This document shows, piece by piece, positions 29,822-39,018 of a stretch of DNA of 64,000 nucleotides (positions are counted from its first letter, which is position 1; every line of letters starts with the position of its first letter). The DNA lies in contig JAUWOU010000004.1 in assembly GCA_030612005.1 (NCBI GenBank), forward strand, positions 1 through 64,000, read 5' to 3'. The position numbers were made by a program, and so were the translations under genes. The notes under the pieces were generated by a model. It did no database searches, was not told where the DNA came from, and saw nothing but the letters and a program-made list of their open reading frames with translations. This DNA is from Candidatus Thorarchaeota archaeon (GTDB lineage: Archaea > Asgardarchaeota > Thorarchaeia > Thorarchaeales > Thorarchaeaceae).

Positions 29822-30257
29822 GTATGTAATAGTATGAGAGGACTAGGTATGTGGACTAGAGCAGTTGTTCGAGGAACAACTAATCGACGTGCGCGACTGA
29901 AAGCCCGAAAGAAGAAACCTTCTTCCAAAGGGAAGTCCTTACTCTCTATAAATGAACCAACATCAGGTTCCGGAGAGTCCGCGGCTGTTCACTTTGTCCA
30001 GTTGGACCTTGTCAGTTTCTGTGATGGAACGGGTGAGAGTGATAATGACCCCGCCGTGGTAAGAACTGTGGAAACGCTCACTGTCGTTGGAAGTGATGTA
30101 TCAACATCAGTACAGGAGAAAGAAGCCAGGTCTTCAGGAGGGATACCATCCCGATGAACGTCGACAAAGCTCTTGCTAAGTTTAGCATTTTCTCGAAAAT
30201 GCTGGATGGTGGTGACACTGGCAGGAGAAGGGCGGAACATAGAAATATCTTACAGTT
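29822..30257 (+). mobile_element. Deleted TnpB-type element: left-end 9-mer plus 3' end of tnpB only; candidate orphan omega-RNA locus
   Basis: ORF 29834-30157 aligns with the C-terminus of the 8979-10715 TnpB (GLGMW...LKARKK..SKGKS...NDPAVVRTVET); nucleotide similarity continues past the ORF to TCTTACAGTT (30248-30257). Confidence 0.7.
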
Positions 30258-30349
30258 AAGAATTACTCACCATTAAATGTAGGATATAAGTTATAACCAT
30301 AAAAGGAACGGAAACTGTGGTAGCAAATAGAGCTGAGGTCTGAAAAGCG

Positions 30350-31084
30350 ATGAAAGAAGCCCAAAAAATCTTCAAGACTGCCCTCGAAGAGGGAAGAACG
30401 TTTGTACTGGAGCACGAAGCAAAGGACATAATGAAAGCATATGGGATTCCCATTCCAGCTTATGATACTGCGGTGACTGCAGATGAGGCTGTAGAAAAGT
30501 CCAAAGCTATCGGTTTTCCTGTAGTACTCAAAATCCTCTCAAAGGATGTTTTGCACAAATCCGACGCAGGAGGAGTGAAAATCAATCTTAAGAATGAAGA
30601 AGAGGTTCGCAAAGCGTTCACTGAGATTATGGATAACGCAAAGAACTATGGAAAAGAGAAAGGCATTGATGTGGATCTGAGTCGAGGAGTATTCATTTCA
30701 GATTTCGCAGATATGGGTACAGAGATTATTGTCGGTGTCACAAAAGATCCTCAGTTTGGGCATGCACTGATGGCAGGTCTTGGTGGCATTTTTGTTGAAG
30801 TCTTGAAAGACGTATCTTTCAGATTGATTCCATTCACCGAGAATGATGCCAGAGAGATGTTGAAGGAACTAAAAGCATACAAGATATTGGAAGGTATCCG
30901 TGGCGAACCTCCAAGAGATGTAGATTCTCTAGTCAATGTCATGTTGGCTGTATCCAAGATGATTGAAGAGAATCCTGAAATCATAGAACTAGATTGCAAT
31001 CCAACCTTTGTGTATGAAAAAGGGAAGGGGACTCTAGTTGTTGATGCACGGATTCTGATTGGTAGCTCGGAAGCTAGCCACTAA
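30350..31084 (+). CDS. acdB: ADP-forming acyl-CoA (acetyl-CoA) synthetase, beta subunit
   Basis: ATP-grasp: VLEHEAKDIMKAYGIPIP, FPVVLKILSKDVLHKSDAGGVKINL. Confidence 0.92.
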   Translation: MKEAQKIFKTALEEGRTFVLEHEAKDIMKAYGIPIPAYDTAVTADEAVEKSKAIGFPVVLKILSKDVLHKSDAGGVKINLKNEEEVRKAFTEIMDNAKNYGKEKGIDVDLSRGVFISDFADMGTEIIVGVTKDPQFGHALMAGLGGIFVEVLKDVSFRLIPFTENDAREMLKELKAYKILEGIRGEPPRDVDSLVNVMLAVSKMIEENPEIIELDCNPTFVYEKGKGTLVVDARILIGSSEASH

Positions 31085-32297
31085 TCAACTTGTAAAGAAG
31101 AATCAGACCTCTCTTTATATCAGAATCCTCAATTGGAGTGGTTGCAGAGTCTTTGGTACTACTGGCTAATAGTAATATCAATGCAATAAGGCGTGGTACA
31201 AGACGGGCATATTGAAGGAGAAAATCCCTGTTTCCAGTGGAATCTACGATTAAACCTTCAAGTCGTCTGATTAAGAGCTGAATACGTTCGTCAACTCCAT
31301 CTCCAGGACGAAGACTCTTGAAAATAGCCACAGCTGATGAATCATTTTGAAGGAAATCAGATGATACTCCGACACTCTCTATTAGATCTAATGCACCAAC
31401 AATGATGGCATCATAGTGCTCTTCTTCCAGACGTTCAATACCCTGTTTCACTGCTTGAAGTTGACCAAGTAGTCTTAATGAATTTGTGAGAATTGAGCGA
31501 GATGCACCTGAAGTTGCCTTTGCCATTTGAATAAGATGCTCACCATGTTCTTTCTCAAGACTTGCAGCAACTGATGCATTTAGCTTCTTTTCAAATCCTG
31601 GAGAAAAATTAACACTTGCAGCCTTTGGAAGTAAAGTGTGAGTTCCTAGTTGACGAACAATAGAGAGTGCTTTGAAATCGTCAAGGCTGACGTAGAATAG
31701 AAGTATACGGACAACATCATAAGCTGTTTCAAAATCAGCTTCTGACGCAACATTTCTACCCTGACCCTTGCATGCAAATGCACTAAGTAGAGCCCAAGCA
31801 GAGAGCATACCATTACAGAGCCGTTCAACCTCTCCTGATTTTTCAATTTCGTGTTCTTCAAGAAACCTAGAGAGTTTGTCAGTAGACCCAGAGATTCTTT
31901 GAAGAGTTGTTCCACCAACATGAAGATCGGCAATGGATTTGATGAAACCGCGAGCTTCACGGGAGGGAGGTCTCAGAACAATACTTGGTTCCTGTCGTGT
32001 AACTGTCCACCACTTAGAAGCAGAAGTAAGATAGTCAAGAAGGTCAATTGACATTGTTAGGTGACTTTGATTAGCACTTGTTTCAGAGTCTATTAATGCA
32101 ATCAAGCGTGTTGTGAGATCAAGAAACCTATTGAGATGGATAGATAGTTTTTCGCCAGCAAATACAAAATCAGTAAATCTAGATACGACTGAATTAATCT
32201 GTTCTGTTATTTTGTCATCGAGCTGTGTTTGCACGAGACCTCGATAGACATCAACTGGAGTTCTAGCCAAAGCCTCATTGTCTCCTAATATCAACAA
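31074..32297 (-). CDS. Helical protein of unknown function
   Basis: 407-aa uninterrupted ORF in the same direction as downstream genes; converges on acdB with an 11-bp overlap. Confidence 0.7.
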   Translation of the reverse strand: MLILGDNEALARTPVDVYRGLVQTQLDDKITEQINSVVSRFTDFVFAGEKLSIHLNRFLDLTTRLIALIDSETSANQSHLTMSIDLLDYLTSASKWWTVTRQEPSIVLRPPSREARGFIKSIADLHVGGTTLQRISGSTDKLSRFLEEHEIEKSGEVERLCNGMLSAWALLSAFACKGQGRNVASEADFETAYDVVRILLFYVSLDDFKALSIVRQLGTHTLLPKAASVNFSPGFEKKLNASVAASLEKEHGEHLIQMAKATSGASRSILTNSLRLLGQLQAVKQGIERLEEEHYDAIIVGALDLIESVGVSSDFLQNDSSAVAIFKSLRPGDGVDERIQLLIRRLEGLIVDSTGNRDFLLQYARLVPRLIALILLLASSTKDSATTPIEDSDIKRGLILLYKLISG

Positions 32298-32336
32298 ATA
32301 AAATGGAGGGCATATAAAACACTGTGTTGTTTGAAA

Positions 32337-33113
32337 TCACTTACCATATCTTCGTGACCGGGCACCATAGGAACGTAATGCACGCCAAATATCAATTCGT
32401 CTCACTGCAGGCCAATAAATCTGTGCAAAGTATAGTTCAGAATAAGCAGATTGCCAGAGAAGGAAACCCGATAATCGCTCTTCGCCGGATGTTCGAATAA
32501 TGAGATCTGGGTCTGGTACACCATTGGTATAGAGATGGCCTTCAATTACATCCTCATTGATGTCAGCAGGGCTCATTGTACCGGCCTCTATCTTCTCGCC
32601 AATGGCCTTCACTGCATCCACAAGTTCTGCTCGACCAGAGTAACCAATAGCCACATTGAGAATATGGTCTGTATAATCTCGAGTTTCTTCTTCTGCAGCC
32701 ATTATTGCAATTTGAACATCTTCTGGAAGTAAATCGACTCGCCCAATGGCTTGAATCCGAACTTTGTATTTATGAACGTCGGGGTTGTCAACGACTTCTG
32801 CGAACTTATCTTTAGCCAGGGACATGATCTCTTCGACCTCATCCTTGCTTCTCTCAAAGTTCTCTACTGAAAACGCATAGAGTGTGCATACCTTGACACC
32901 TGCTTCCCAGAGAATACGTAGTACCTCCATGACCTTGGCTGCACCCTTCTGATGACCAAACCATGGGACTTCCATACCCTGTTTCTTGGCATAACGTCGG
33001 TTTCCATCAAGTATGATACCAACATGACGGGGAGCTAATTCCTTGTCTAACTGACGATACAAGAAGTATTCGTATAATCGGTAGACTGGACCAGTAATAT
33101 TCAACAGTAACAC
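32337..33113 (-). CDS. uppS: Isoprenyl (undecaprenyl-type) diphosphate synthase
   Basis: HVGIILDGNRRYAKKQG, TLYAFSVENFERS, DLIIRTSGEERLSGFLLWQSAYSELYF. Confidence 0.95.
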   Translation of the reverse strand: MLLLNITGPVYRLYEYFLYRQLDKELAPRHVGIILDGNRRYAKKQGMEVPWFGHQKGAAKVMEVLRILWEAGVKVCTLYAFSVENFERSKDEVEEIMSLAKDKFAEVVDNPDVHKYKVRIQAIGRVDLLPEDVQIAIMAAEEETRDYTDHILNVAIGYSGRAELVDAVKAIGEKIEAGTMSPADINEDVIEGHLYTNGVPDPDLIIRTSGEERLSGFLLWQSAYSELYFAQIYWPAVRRIDIWRALRSYGARSRRYGK

Positions 33114-33174
33114 TCTCTGTAATGATAATTTGACATGTAAACCTAATAGAGTTGGTGCTAGGAGACCTAACGTA

Positions 33175-33543
33175 CTAAATCATCTGTGAAACCTTTTCTG
33201 CAGCACGTTTCATGTCCAAGAATATGAGACCGAGTTTGGCATTTGCAGTTGTAGAAACGGTGAGACAGGCGTTCATTCCAGCTTGAATCACAAGCAGCCA
33301 ACCATTTACACCCTTGATGTTGACCTGTTCAAGCTCACCTTTACCTAGTTCCATTGCAGCTTTTTCTCCCAGTGTTAACATTGCTGCGGTCATTGCTGCA
33401 ACCTTGGCCTCATCAACATCTGTGGGAAGTGCTGACACAATAGGGAGCCCTTCAACACTTACTATAGCACAGGCTTCAATCTCAGGAATACTTCCCTGTA
33501 GTTCATTTAGAACACCTTCGAGCGTATTTTCGCGGGATTGCAT
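33175..33543 (-). CDS. Roadblock/LC7 domain protein
   Basis: IEACAIVSVEGLPIVSALP...VAAMTAAMLTLGEKAA. Confidence 0.85.
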   Translation of the reverse strand: MQSRENTLEGVLNELQGSIPEIEACAIVSVEGLPIVSALPTDVDEAKVAAMTAAMLTLGEKAAMELGKGELEQVNIKGVNGWLLVIQAGMNACLTVSTTANAKLGLIFLDMKRAAEKVSQMI

Positions 33544-33560
33544 TTTGCCTCACCTGAATT

Positions 33561-34094
33561 TTACTTGTACATTCTTTTCAATATGACTTCTCGTGCTATA
33601 GCTTGGAACGCCCTCTTAACTCCTACGCCCTGAACTGCAATAGTTTCATAGATTGGAACATTGCCTCCAAGACCAAGAAGATCAAGCATTTCGTCACGTG
33701 ACATTCTATTGGGTAGGTCTCTCTTGTTGAGCATGACCACAATTGGGATTTCGCGCCCAAGAGCATCACCCAAGAATAATTTCAATTCTTCAAAGCTCTC
33801 TGTATTCTCATCACGCTGGTCTGGTGATGAGTCAGCAACAAAGAGGATTCCATCTGTACCCTGTAGTACCACCTTTCTCTGGTGACGATGGCGCTTCTGT
33901 CCTGCTACTGTAAAGACGTCAAAGAGAACGCGGCCACCTGCACTCATCGGGACGTAATCGAAGAACAATGTCCGATTGGTTTCATCCTCGATGGCAGTGA
34001 ACTCTCCCTTCTGTAGACCTTCAACTTTTCCATAAAGCCATCGCAGTGCTGTTGTCTTACCACCAAGGGATGGTCCGTAAAAGACCAGTTTCAA
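33561..34094 (-). CDS. MglA/Arf-like small GTPase
   Basis: KLVFYGPSLGGKTT (G1), FTVAGQKRHRHQR (G3 variant), MLNKRDLP (G4). Confidence 0.9.
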   Translation of the reverse strand: MKLVFYGPSLGGKTTALRWLYGKVEGLQKGEFTAIEDETNRTLFFDYVPMSAGGRVLFDVFTVAGQKRHRHQRKVVLQGTDGILFVADSSPDQRDENTESFEELKLFLGDALGREIPIVVMLNKRDLPNRMSRDEMLDLLGLGGNVPIYETIAVQGVGVKRAFQAIAREVILKRMYK

Positions 34095-34323
34095 ATGAAT
34101 TCTACCCTTGTCGTCTTTGCGAATTGTAACACCTCAGTATATCGAAACTTGGGCCCTGTGATGGGAGATTGATTGAGTTAGAAATCATGTCTCATAAAAG
34201 CCTTTGTGGGACAAGAATCTCATATCTCACCATTCCAGACCTCTGATTTAGACCTTCAAGTAATATTAACTAATCTTGAGTAGATAGGACAAAACAACCA
34301 CTGCAATTGTGTGTTGCTTTTGG

Positions 34324-34788
34324 TCATACACGTTCGAGCTCAGCTAGAGCAGACTTGAGATCTTCTTCGTCAAGCTCACTTTCCTTTGGGGACAATGGCT
34401 CAACTGCTAAGAATTTGTCAAGTTCGTCAGCAAGTTGTACACCCTGCTTCTTCATCACAAGCCGGATCAGACCAATGTTAACTTCAGCCTCTGATACTAC
34501 ACAGAGTACACCTTTCCCACAGGCTGAGGCGAAGATTTTGCCCTCCGAAAATTCAGAAGTGACTATCTCAAGCTCCCCAATCTGCAGGTTCTTGCCCTGC
34601 TCCTCACTTGCACAGAAAACTGCGCTAGCGATAGCACCGATTGAATCGACATCAACAGGATAATAACTCAATTTTGACACATTAGCGATTGTGAGCCCTG
34701 TTTTGTCGACAAGTATGACCTTCTTAATACCCTTGTCCTGTCTTATGATCTCAGTCAATATTTTATCGAAGGCTTTCGGATCACTCAT
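34324..34788 (-). CDS. Roadblock/LC7-like protein
   Basis: GIKKVILVDKTGLTIANVSKL...IGAIASAVFCASEEQGK. Confidence 0.75.
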   Translation of the reverse strand: MSDPKAFDKILTEIIRQDKGIKKVILVDKTGLTIANVSKLSYYPVDVDSIGAIASAVFCASEEQGKNLQIGELEIVTSEFSEGKIFASACGKGVLCVVSEAEVNIGLIRLVMKKQGVQLADELDKFLAVEPLSPKESELDEEDLKSALAELERV

Positions 34789-34803
34789 TCAAGTACACTC
34801 CAT

Positions 34804-35103
34804 TTATTCATTATCTTTGAGGACTACTAATATTACGCCCTCGCTCACATCCGGTGCGATGTTGATCTGACCCTTGGTTGTGTCCAAGGTCAGGAATTGT
34901 AACGACCCCTCACGAAGTTCCCTTACTGCATCGAGGGACTTTCCAACAAGAGAGGTAATAATTGCAGCGACGTTCTCGGTTGTTTCGGGATCTAGATCAC
35001 TGCTAAGTGGAAGACCCTCCATATTGGTCACAACAACTCCTCGTACACCTTCTTGCGACTTAAGTCGCGCTAAGATTTTCTGGAGTTTTTCTTGTGTGAT
35101 CAA
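34804..35103 (-). CDS. Roadblock/LC7 domain protein
   Basis: GVRGVVVTNMEGLPLSSDLDPETTENVAAIITSLVGK. Confidence 0.85.
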   Translation of the reverse strand: MITQEKLQKILARLKSQEGVRGVVVTNMEGLPLSSDLDPETTENVAAIITSLVGKSLDAVRELREGSLQFLTLDTTKGQINIAPDVSEGVILVVLKDNE

Positions 35104-35196
35104 TGTACGGAATCCCCGCTTTTTTCAACTGTGCACTAACAACATTTACCCCGCAGTTGACTATTTTAGACTTGTGGAGATATGCTGCTAGGCACC

Positions 35197-35220
35197 TGTT
35201 CAAAATGCGCATTTTGAACA
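35197..35220. promoter_or_regulatory. Perfect 24-bp palindrome TGTTCAAAATGCGCATTTTGAACA
   Basis: Read directly; no loop; upstream of the roadblock operon. Confidence 0.9.
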
Positions 35221-35254
35221 TATACAATGCTGTGTTATACTAAAATAAAGTTAG

Positions 35255-35274
35255 CCGTGCTGAATTCAGCACGG
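35255..35274 (-). terminator. Perfect 20-bp palindrome CCGTGCTGAATTCAGCACGG followed on the minus strand by T-rich sequence
   Basis: Read directly; 31 nt past the vWA gene stop. Confidence 0.65.
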
Positions 35275-35304
35275 TATATTCTATTGTGAGCTTGTATCTT
35301 AGGA

Positions 35305-36930
35305 TTATTCTTCGTCTTCATCGCTAAAGAGACGTTTTGAGCTTCTCTTCATCTGAGCAAGATTCTGCGTGAAAGCTTCATCTGCAGCACCTGACGGAGC
35401 TGATGGAAGCAGCTCCCTCATCTTTAGCTCCTGACGTTGAATCTCTTTCTCTTCTGAATCTAGAGCTCTGTCTGCCCTCTCAAGCATTGCCTGTACAGAT
35501 TTTGGAGCGGCTCCAGCCTTCTTCCTCAATGCAGACCTGAAGGATGCAATCCTCTTGCGACCCTTTTCTCGGTTTCCACCAAAGGACTCTTCTCCAGCCT
35601 TCTGTGTAACAAAAGTTGCACCAACAGTTGGGTCTAGAGTAGCCATAATCTCATCTTCCTTCTTTGAAACTTTTAGCTTGGTTGTGACTGCACGAACACG
35701 GCGAGCTCCCGCTTCATCAGTGTATGTGACTTGGATCTGAATTGGTACTTCAGATTCTTTGATCTCCGTCTCAGGAGCAATCTCAAAGTAGAGTTCATGG
35801 TCTTCACCAACAACACCGATTTTACTATGGCCCTCCTTCTTGAGTGTTTCAACTACTGCTCGTGATACTCCTGAAGCATCTTTTATGGTGATTCCAGGTG
35901 GCGTAACAAGACGGACCTCTACATCACGACCTAGCATGGATGCACCCGCTAGTTCGGAGAGGCTTCGGTCAAGCTCGTTTGGTGTGACATAATACATCTG
36001 TCCACCAGTAGCCTCAGGTAGTAGACCAAGTGTCTTCAGTTCCATTCCTCTACCAGAAGCAATTCCTACAACATCAACGGCGGCTCCAATATCTAAGAAC
36101 ATCTTTCCTAGATCTTCATAGTACTTGCTTGCAGGAGTGACTTGGTAACCTTCAAGGGCGCCAATTCCCTCATTTGCAAGACCGTCGGTGAGAAGTACAA
36201 TTCTCCCCACATCTCGATGTTTAGCAATAACAAAAGCCATTGCGGCTGCAGGTCCTAGAGCAGTACCACCCTGGTCGCGTAATGCTTGAATATGACCCTT
36301 TAGGCTGTCCTTGTTCTTTCCAACATTGACTAGCTTGATTTTATCTAGGAGTTTCTTGGTGGACTCCATTATAGCATTAAGACTTGCAAAGGAGTCATGG
36401 GGTAGTGTAATAGCTTCTCCAGTTTCCAGATTTCTCGATACAACAGTGCTCTCAAACTCGATGAGGCCAAACATCGTTTCTGGAGCATTTGCAGCTAGGC
36501 TGTCTATAGAAGTATTCAAACTTCGCTTGACTGCGGCAAGATTAGCACCACTCATAGATCCAGATACATCTATCAATGCTAGGAAGGACTTACCACCTGT
36601 TGATGGAACACCGGTATCAGTATCGGTCGTATCTTTTGGTGGTTCTATAACAAAGTCTGTGTCAGTTCCAGCAACAACAATCTCGCCTTCAATAATATTC
36701 AGGGTACCACAGAAAGGACAGATGAAATGTTTACCTACCTTCGGGTCTTCCTGAATTTGATCTAAACTAAGAAGGAAACCATTACACTTGTGGCATGCGA
36801 TTGGCTTCCCAACTATCTTTGTGGTCTCGTGTGCAAGATGGCTAAACTCTACACGCAAGACGTACGGAATATCGCTCATGATGTCTTTCGACGCAGGAAA
36901 GGCCTCTGAGCTAGTTCTCAACATAGACAT
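35305..36930 (-). CDS. von Willebrand factor A (vWA) domain protein with N-terminal zinc ribbon
   Basis: CHKCNGFLL...CPFCGTLN zinc ribbon; FLALIDVSGSMSG MIDAS motif; LLTDGLANEG. Confidence 0.88.
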   Translation of the reverse strand: MSMLRTSSEAFPASKDIMSDIPYVLRVEFSHLAHETTKIVGKPIACHKCNGFLLSLDQIQEDPKVGKHFICPFCGTLNIIEGEIVVAGTDTDFVIEPPKDTTDTDTGVPSTGGKSFLALIDVSGSMSGANLAAVKRSLNTSIDSLAANAPETMFGLIEFESTVVSRNLETGEAITLPHDSFASLNAIMESTKKLLDKIKLVNVGKNKDSLKGHIQALRDQGGTALGPAAAMAFVIAKHRDVGRIVLLTDGLANEGIGALEGYQVTPASKYYEDLGKMFLDIGAAVDVVGIASGRGMELKTLGLLPEATGGQMYYVTPNELDRSLSELAGASMLGRDVEVRLVTPPGITIKDASGVSRAVVETLKKEGHSKIGVVGEDHELYFEIAPETEIKESEVPIQIQVTYTDEAGARRVRAVTTKLKVSKKEDEIMATLDPTVGATFVTQKAGEESFGGNREKGRKRIASFRSALRKKAGAAPKSVQAMLERADRALDSEEKEIQRQELKMRELLPSAPSGAADEAFTQNLAQMKRSSKRLFSDEDEE

Positions 36931-37038
36931 CTAATTATTCGCCTCCAAAATTCTTAGCCTCCCTTTTCGCGAGTGGATTTAAGTCAATCGACGATTGTTG
37001 AGTCCTTCAATGTACCAATATTTGGTTATGAGAGAAAG

Positions 37039-37049
37039 GGCGCGGTCTA
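37039..37049. repeat. GGCGCGGTCTA direct repeat, left copy
   Basis: Exact match to 38400-38410, bracketing the TnpB gene. Confidence 0.85.
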
Positions 37050-37161
37050 AACAGCTGCGTAAATCCTGAACGAACCTAGACATCAATGAAACCAATAGTT
37101 GAATAAAGACTATTCTTGTATGAGCTTATTAGCTCCCAGCAAGACCCATTATCGAACCTGA

Positions 37162-38387
37162 ATGTTGATCAACAAGGCTTACAGGTATGAACTGGACCCG
37201 AACAACATCCAGAGATCATCCCTTGCTCAACATGCTGGAGTAGCTCGTTTTGCCTATAACTGGGGTCTCGAGAAAAGGATTACACGGTACAAGAACAATC
37301 AGGGTGACGACCGGTTCACTAACGCTATGAAGCAGCACAAGCTCCTCAACTCCCTGAAGAAAATAGAGTTCCCATGGATGTACGAAACCTCGAAGTGTGC
37401 ACCCCAGGAAGCCCTGAGAGACCTCCATAGAGCCTTCAAAAACTTCTATCGAGGACTCAAGTCTGGGAAGAAAGTCGGATTCCCACGTTTCAAGAGGAGA
37501 GGAGTCAGGGACAGCTTCAGACTGACCGGGGCCATCAGGTTCCACGAGCGAGCAATCCAGCTCCCTAGAATCGGAAAAGTTCGTATCAAAGAGAAGAGGG
37601 AGCACTATTACAAGGGAAGGATACTCTCAGTCACAGTGCGACGAAGGGCCAACAGGTGGTTCGTGTCAGTCACTGTGGAGGAGAACATCATTGACCCGCA
37701 GCCTGTAAGAGGGGCATCAGTGGGGGTCGACCTGGGAGTGAAGACTCTGGCCACACTCTCGGATGGGACCACCTTTGCAAACCCACGAGCCCTTGGAAGA
37801 CGCTGAGGAAACTGCGACAGCTCTCAAAGAGCCTGTCACGAAAGGAGAAGGGGAGCAAGAACCGCGAAAAAGCGAAATTACGACTTGCAAAGATGTACTT
37901 GAGGATCTTCAATGTCCGACGAGACACACTGCACAAGCTGACGACCTACCTTGCCAAGAGCCACAGTAAGGTAGTGATCGAGGACTTGAATGTGTCAGGG
38001 ATTCTGAAGAACAGAAGGCTTGCAAGAGCCATAGCTGATGTGGGGTTCTACGAGTTCAGACGACAGTTGGAGTACAAGTGTGGATGGTACGGTTCTGAGC
38101 TTGTCGTCGTTTCAAGGACCTTTCCCTCCTCGAAGATGTGTTCACAGTGTGGGCACAGGAAGAAGGAACTCTCTCTATCAGAGAGGAAGTATAATTGTGA
38201 TCAGTGTGGACTTGAAATCGATAGGGACCTCAATGCTGCACTGAATCTAGTCGCCGTCAGTTTGCCGGAGACTGAAAACGCCTGCGGAGAGGAAGTAAGA
38301 CATAGCAAATCTTCCGAGATTTGCAATGCAGCCTCGATGAAACAGGAACCGAACATCATCCCGGACTCGATATCCAGGAATGTCTAG
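37162..38387 (+). pseudogene. tnpB: Frameshifted canonical IS605 OrfB/TnpB
   Basis: Frame 1 ends at TGA 37804-37806 after ...GVDLGVKTLATLSDG...; continues in another frame from ~37803 with LRKLRQLSKSLSRKEKGSKNREKAK...VVIEDLNVSGI...MCSQCG...CDQCGLEIDRDLNAALNL. Confidence 0.88.
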
Positions 38388-38399
38388 GTTTCGGGGAAC

Positions 38400-38410
38400 G
38401 GCGCGGTCTA
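38400..38410. repeat. GGCGCGGTCTA direct repeat, right copy
   Basis: Exact match to 37039-37049. Confidence 0.85.
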
Positions 38411-38485
38411 GCGCACAAGATTTAAAGAGCCCGGCGTTCAACACGATACTAGAAAGTTGAAACCTCTTAAGAGGAGAACTCACAG

Positions 38486-38854
38486 ATGGTAGACCAAGCT
38501 AAGATTGAAGAGATTGTTACTGAAACAATGTCGAATAACGCAGACATACAAGGAATAATCGTTTGCGATGCAAAGGGAAAGGTGCTCTTTGGACATACTA
38601 TTACTGGAGGTATCAAACACGAAGATGTTGCAAGTCTTGCGGTGAAAATAGCAGGTAACTCTTCTCAACTGACGGCAGGTCTTGACAAGGGAGGCCTCAA
38701 AGAGGTGAATATATCCTCTGATCATGGACTTGTGATTATTCTTGGTGATGCAAAAGTAGTGATGGCTGCAGTCGCCGGAGAAGGAGCCCGTGAGAGTCAA
38801 GGTCTCCTATTGATATCGCTACGTAGAACTTTACTCGCAATATTGGGTAAGTGA
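38486..38854 (+). CDS. Roadblock/LC7 domain protein
   Basis: DIQGIIVCDAKGKVLFGHTITGG...VVMAAVAGEGARESQGLLLISLRRTLL. Confidence 0.75.
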   Translation: MVDQAKIEEIVTETMSNNADIQGIIVCDAKGKVLFGHTITGGIKHEDVASLAVKIAGNSSQLTAGLDKGGLKEVNISSDHGLVIILGDAKVVMAAVAGEGARESQGLLLISLRRTLLAILGK

Positions 38855-39018
38855 TATAGTAAAACAGCACCAGAGTTACCTTTTTGTGCCCAAGGTTAAT
38901 GGGCCATACGAGAAACAGAGGTATATTCTAATATAGCTAGGGTATTACCCACGTCATACTAACCATATTTAGGCCTCTGTAACATCTGAATAATACAAAC
39001 GCAGACACGTCAAATTGG

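Noticed and set aside
29989-30240. 83-aa antisense ORF over the TnpB relic
   Set aside because: No independent coding signal; the region is explained by the element's 3' end
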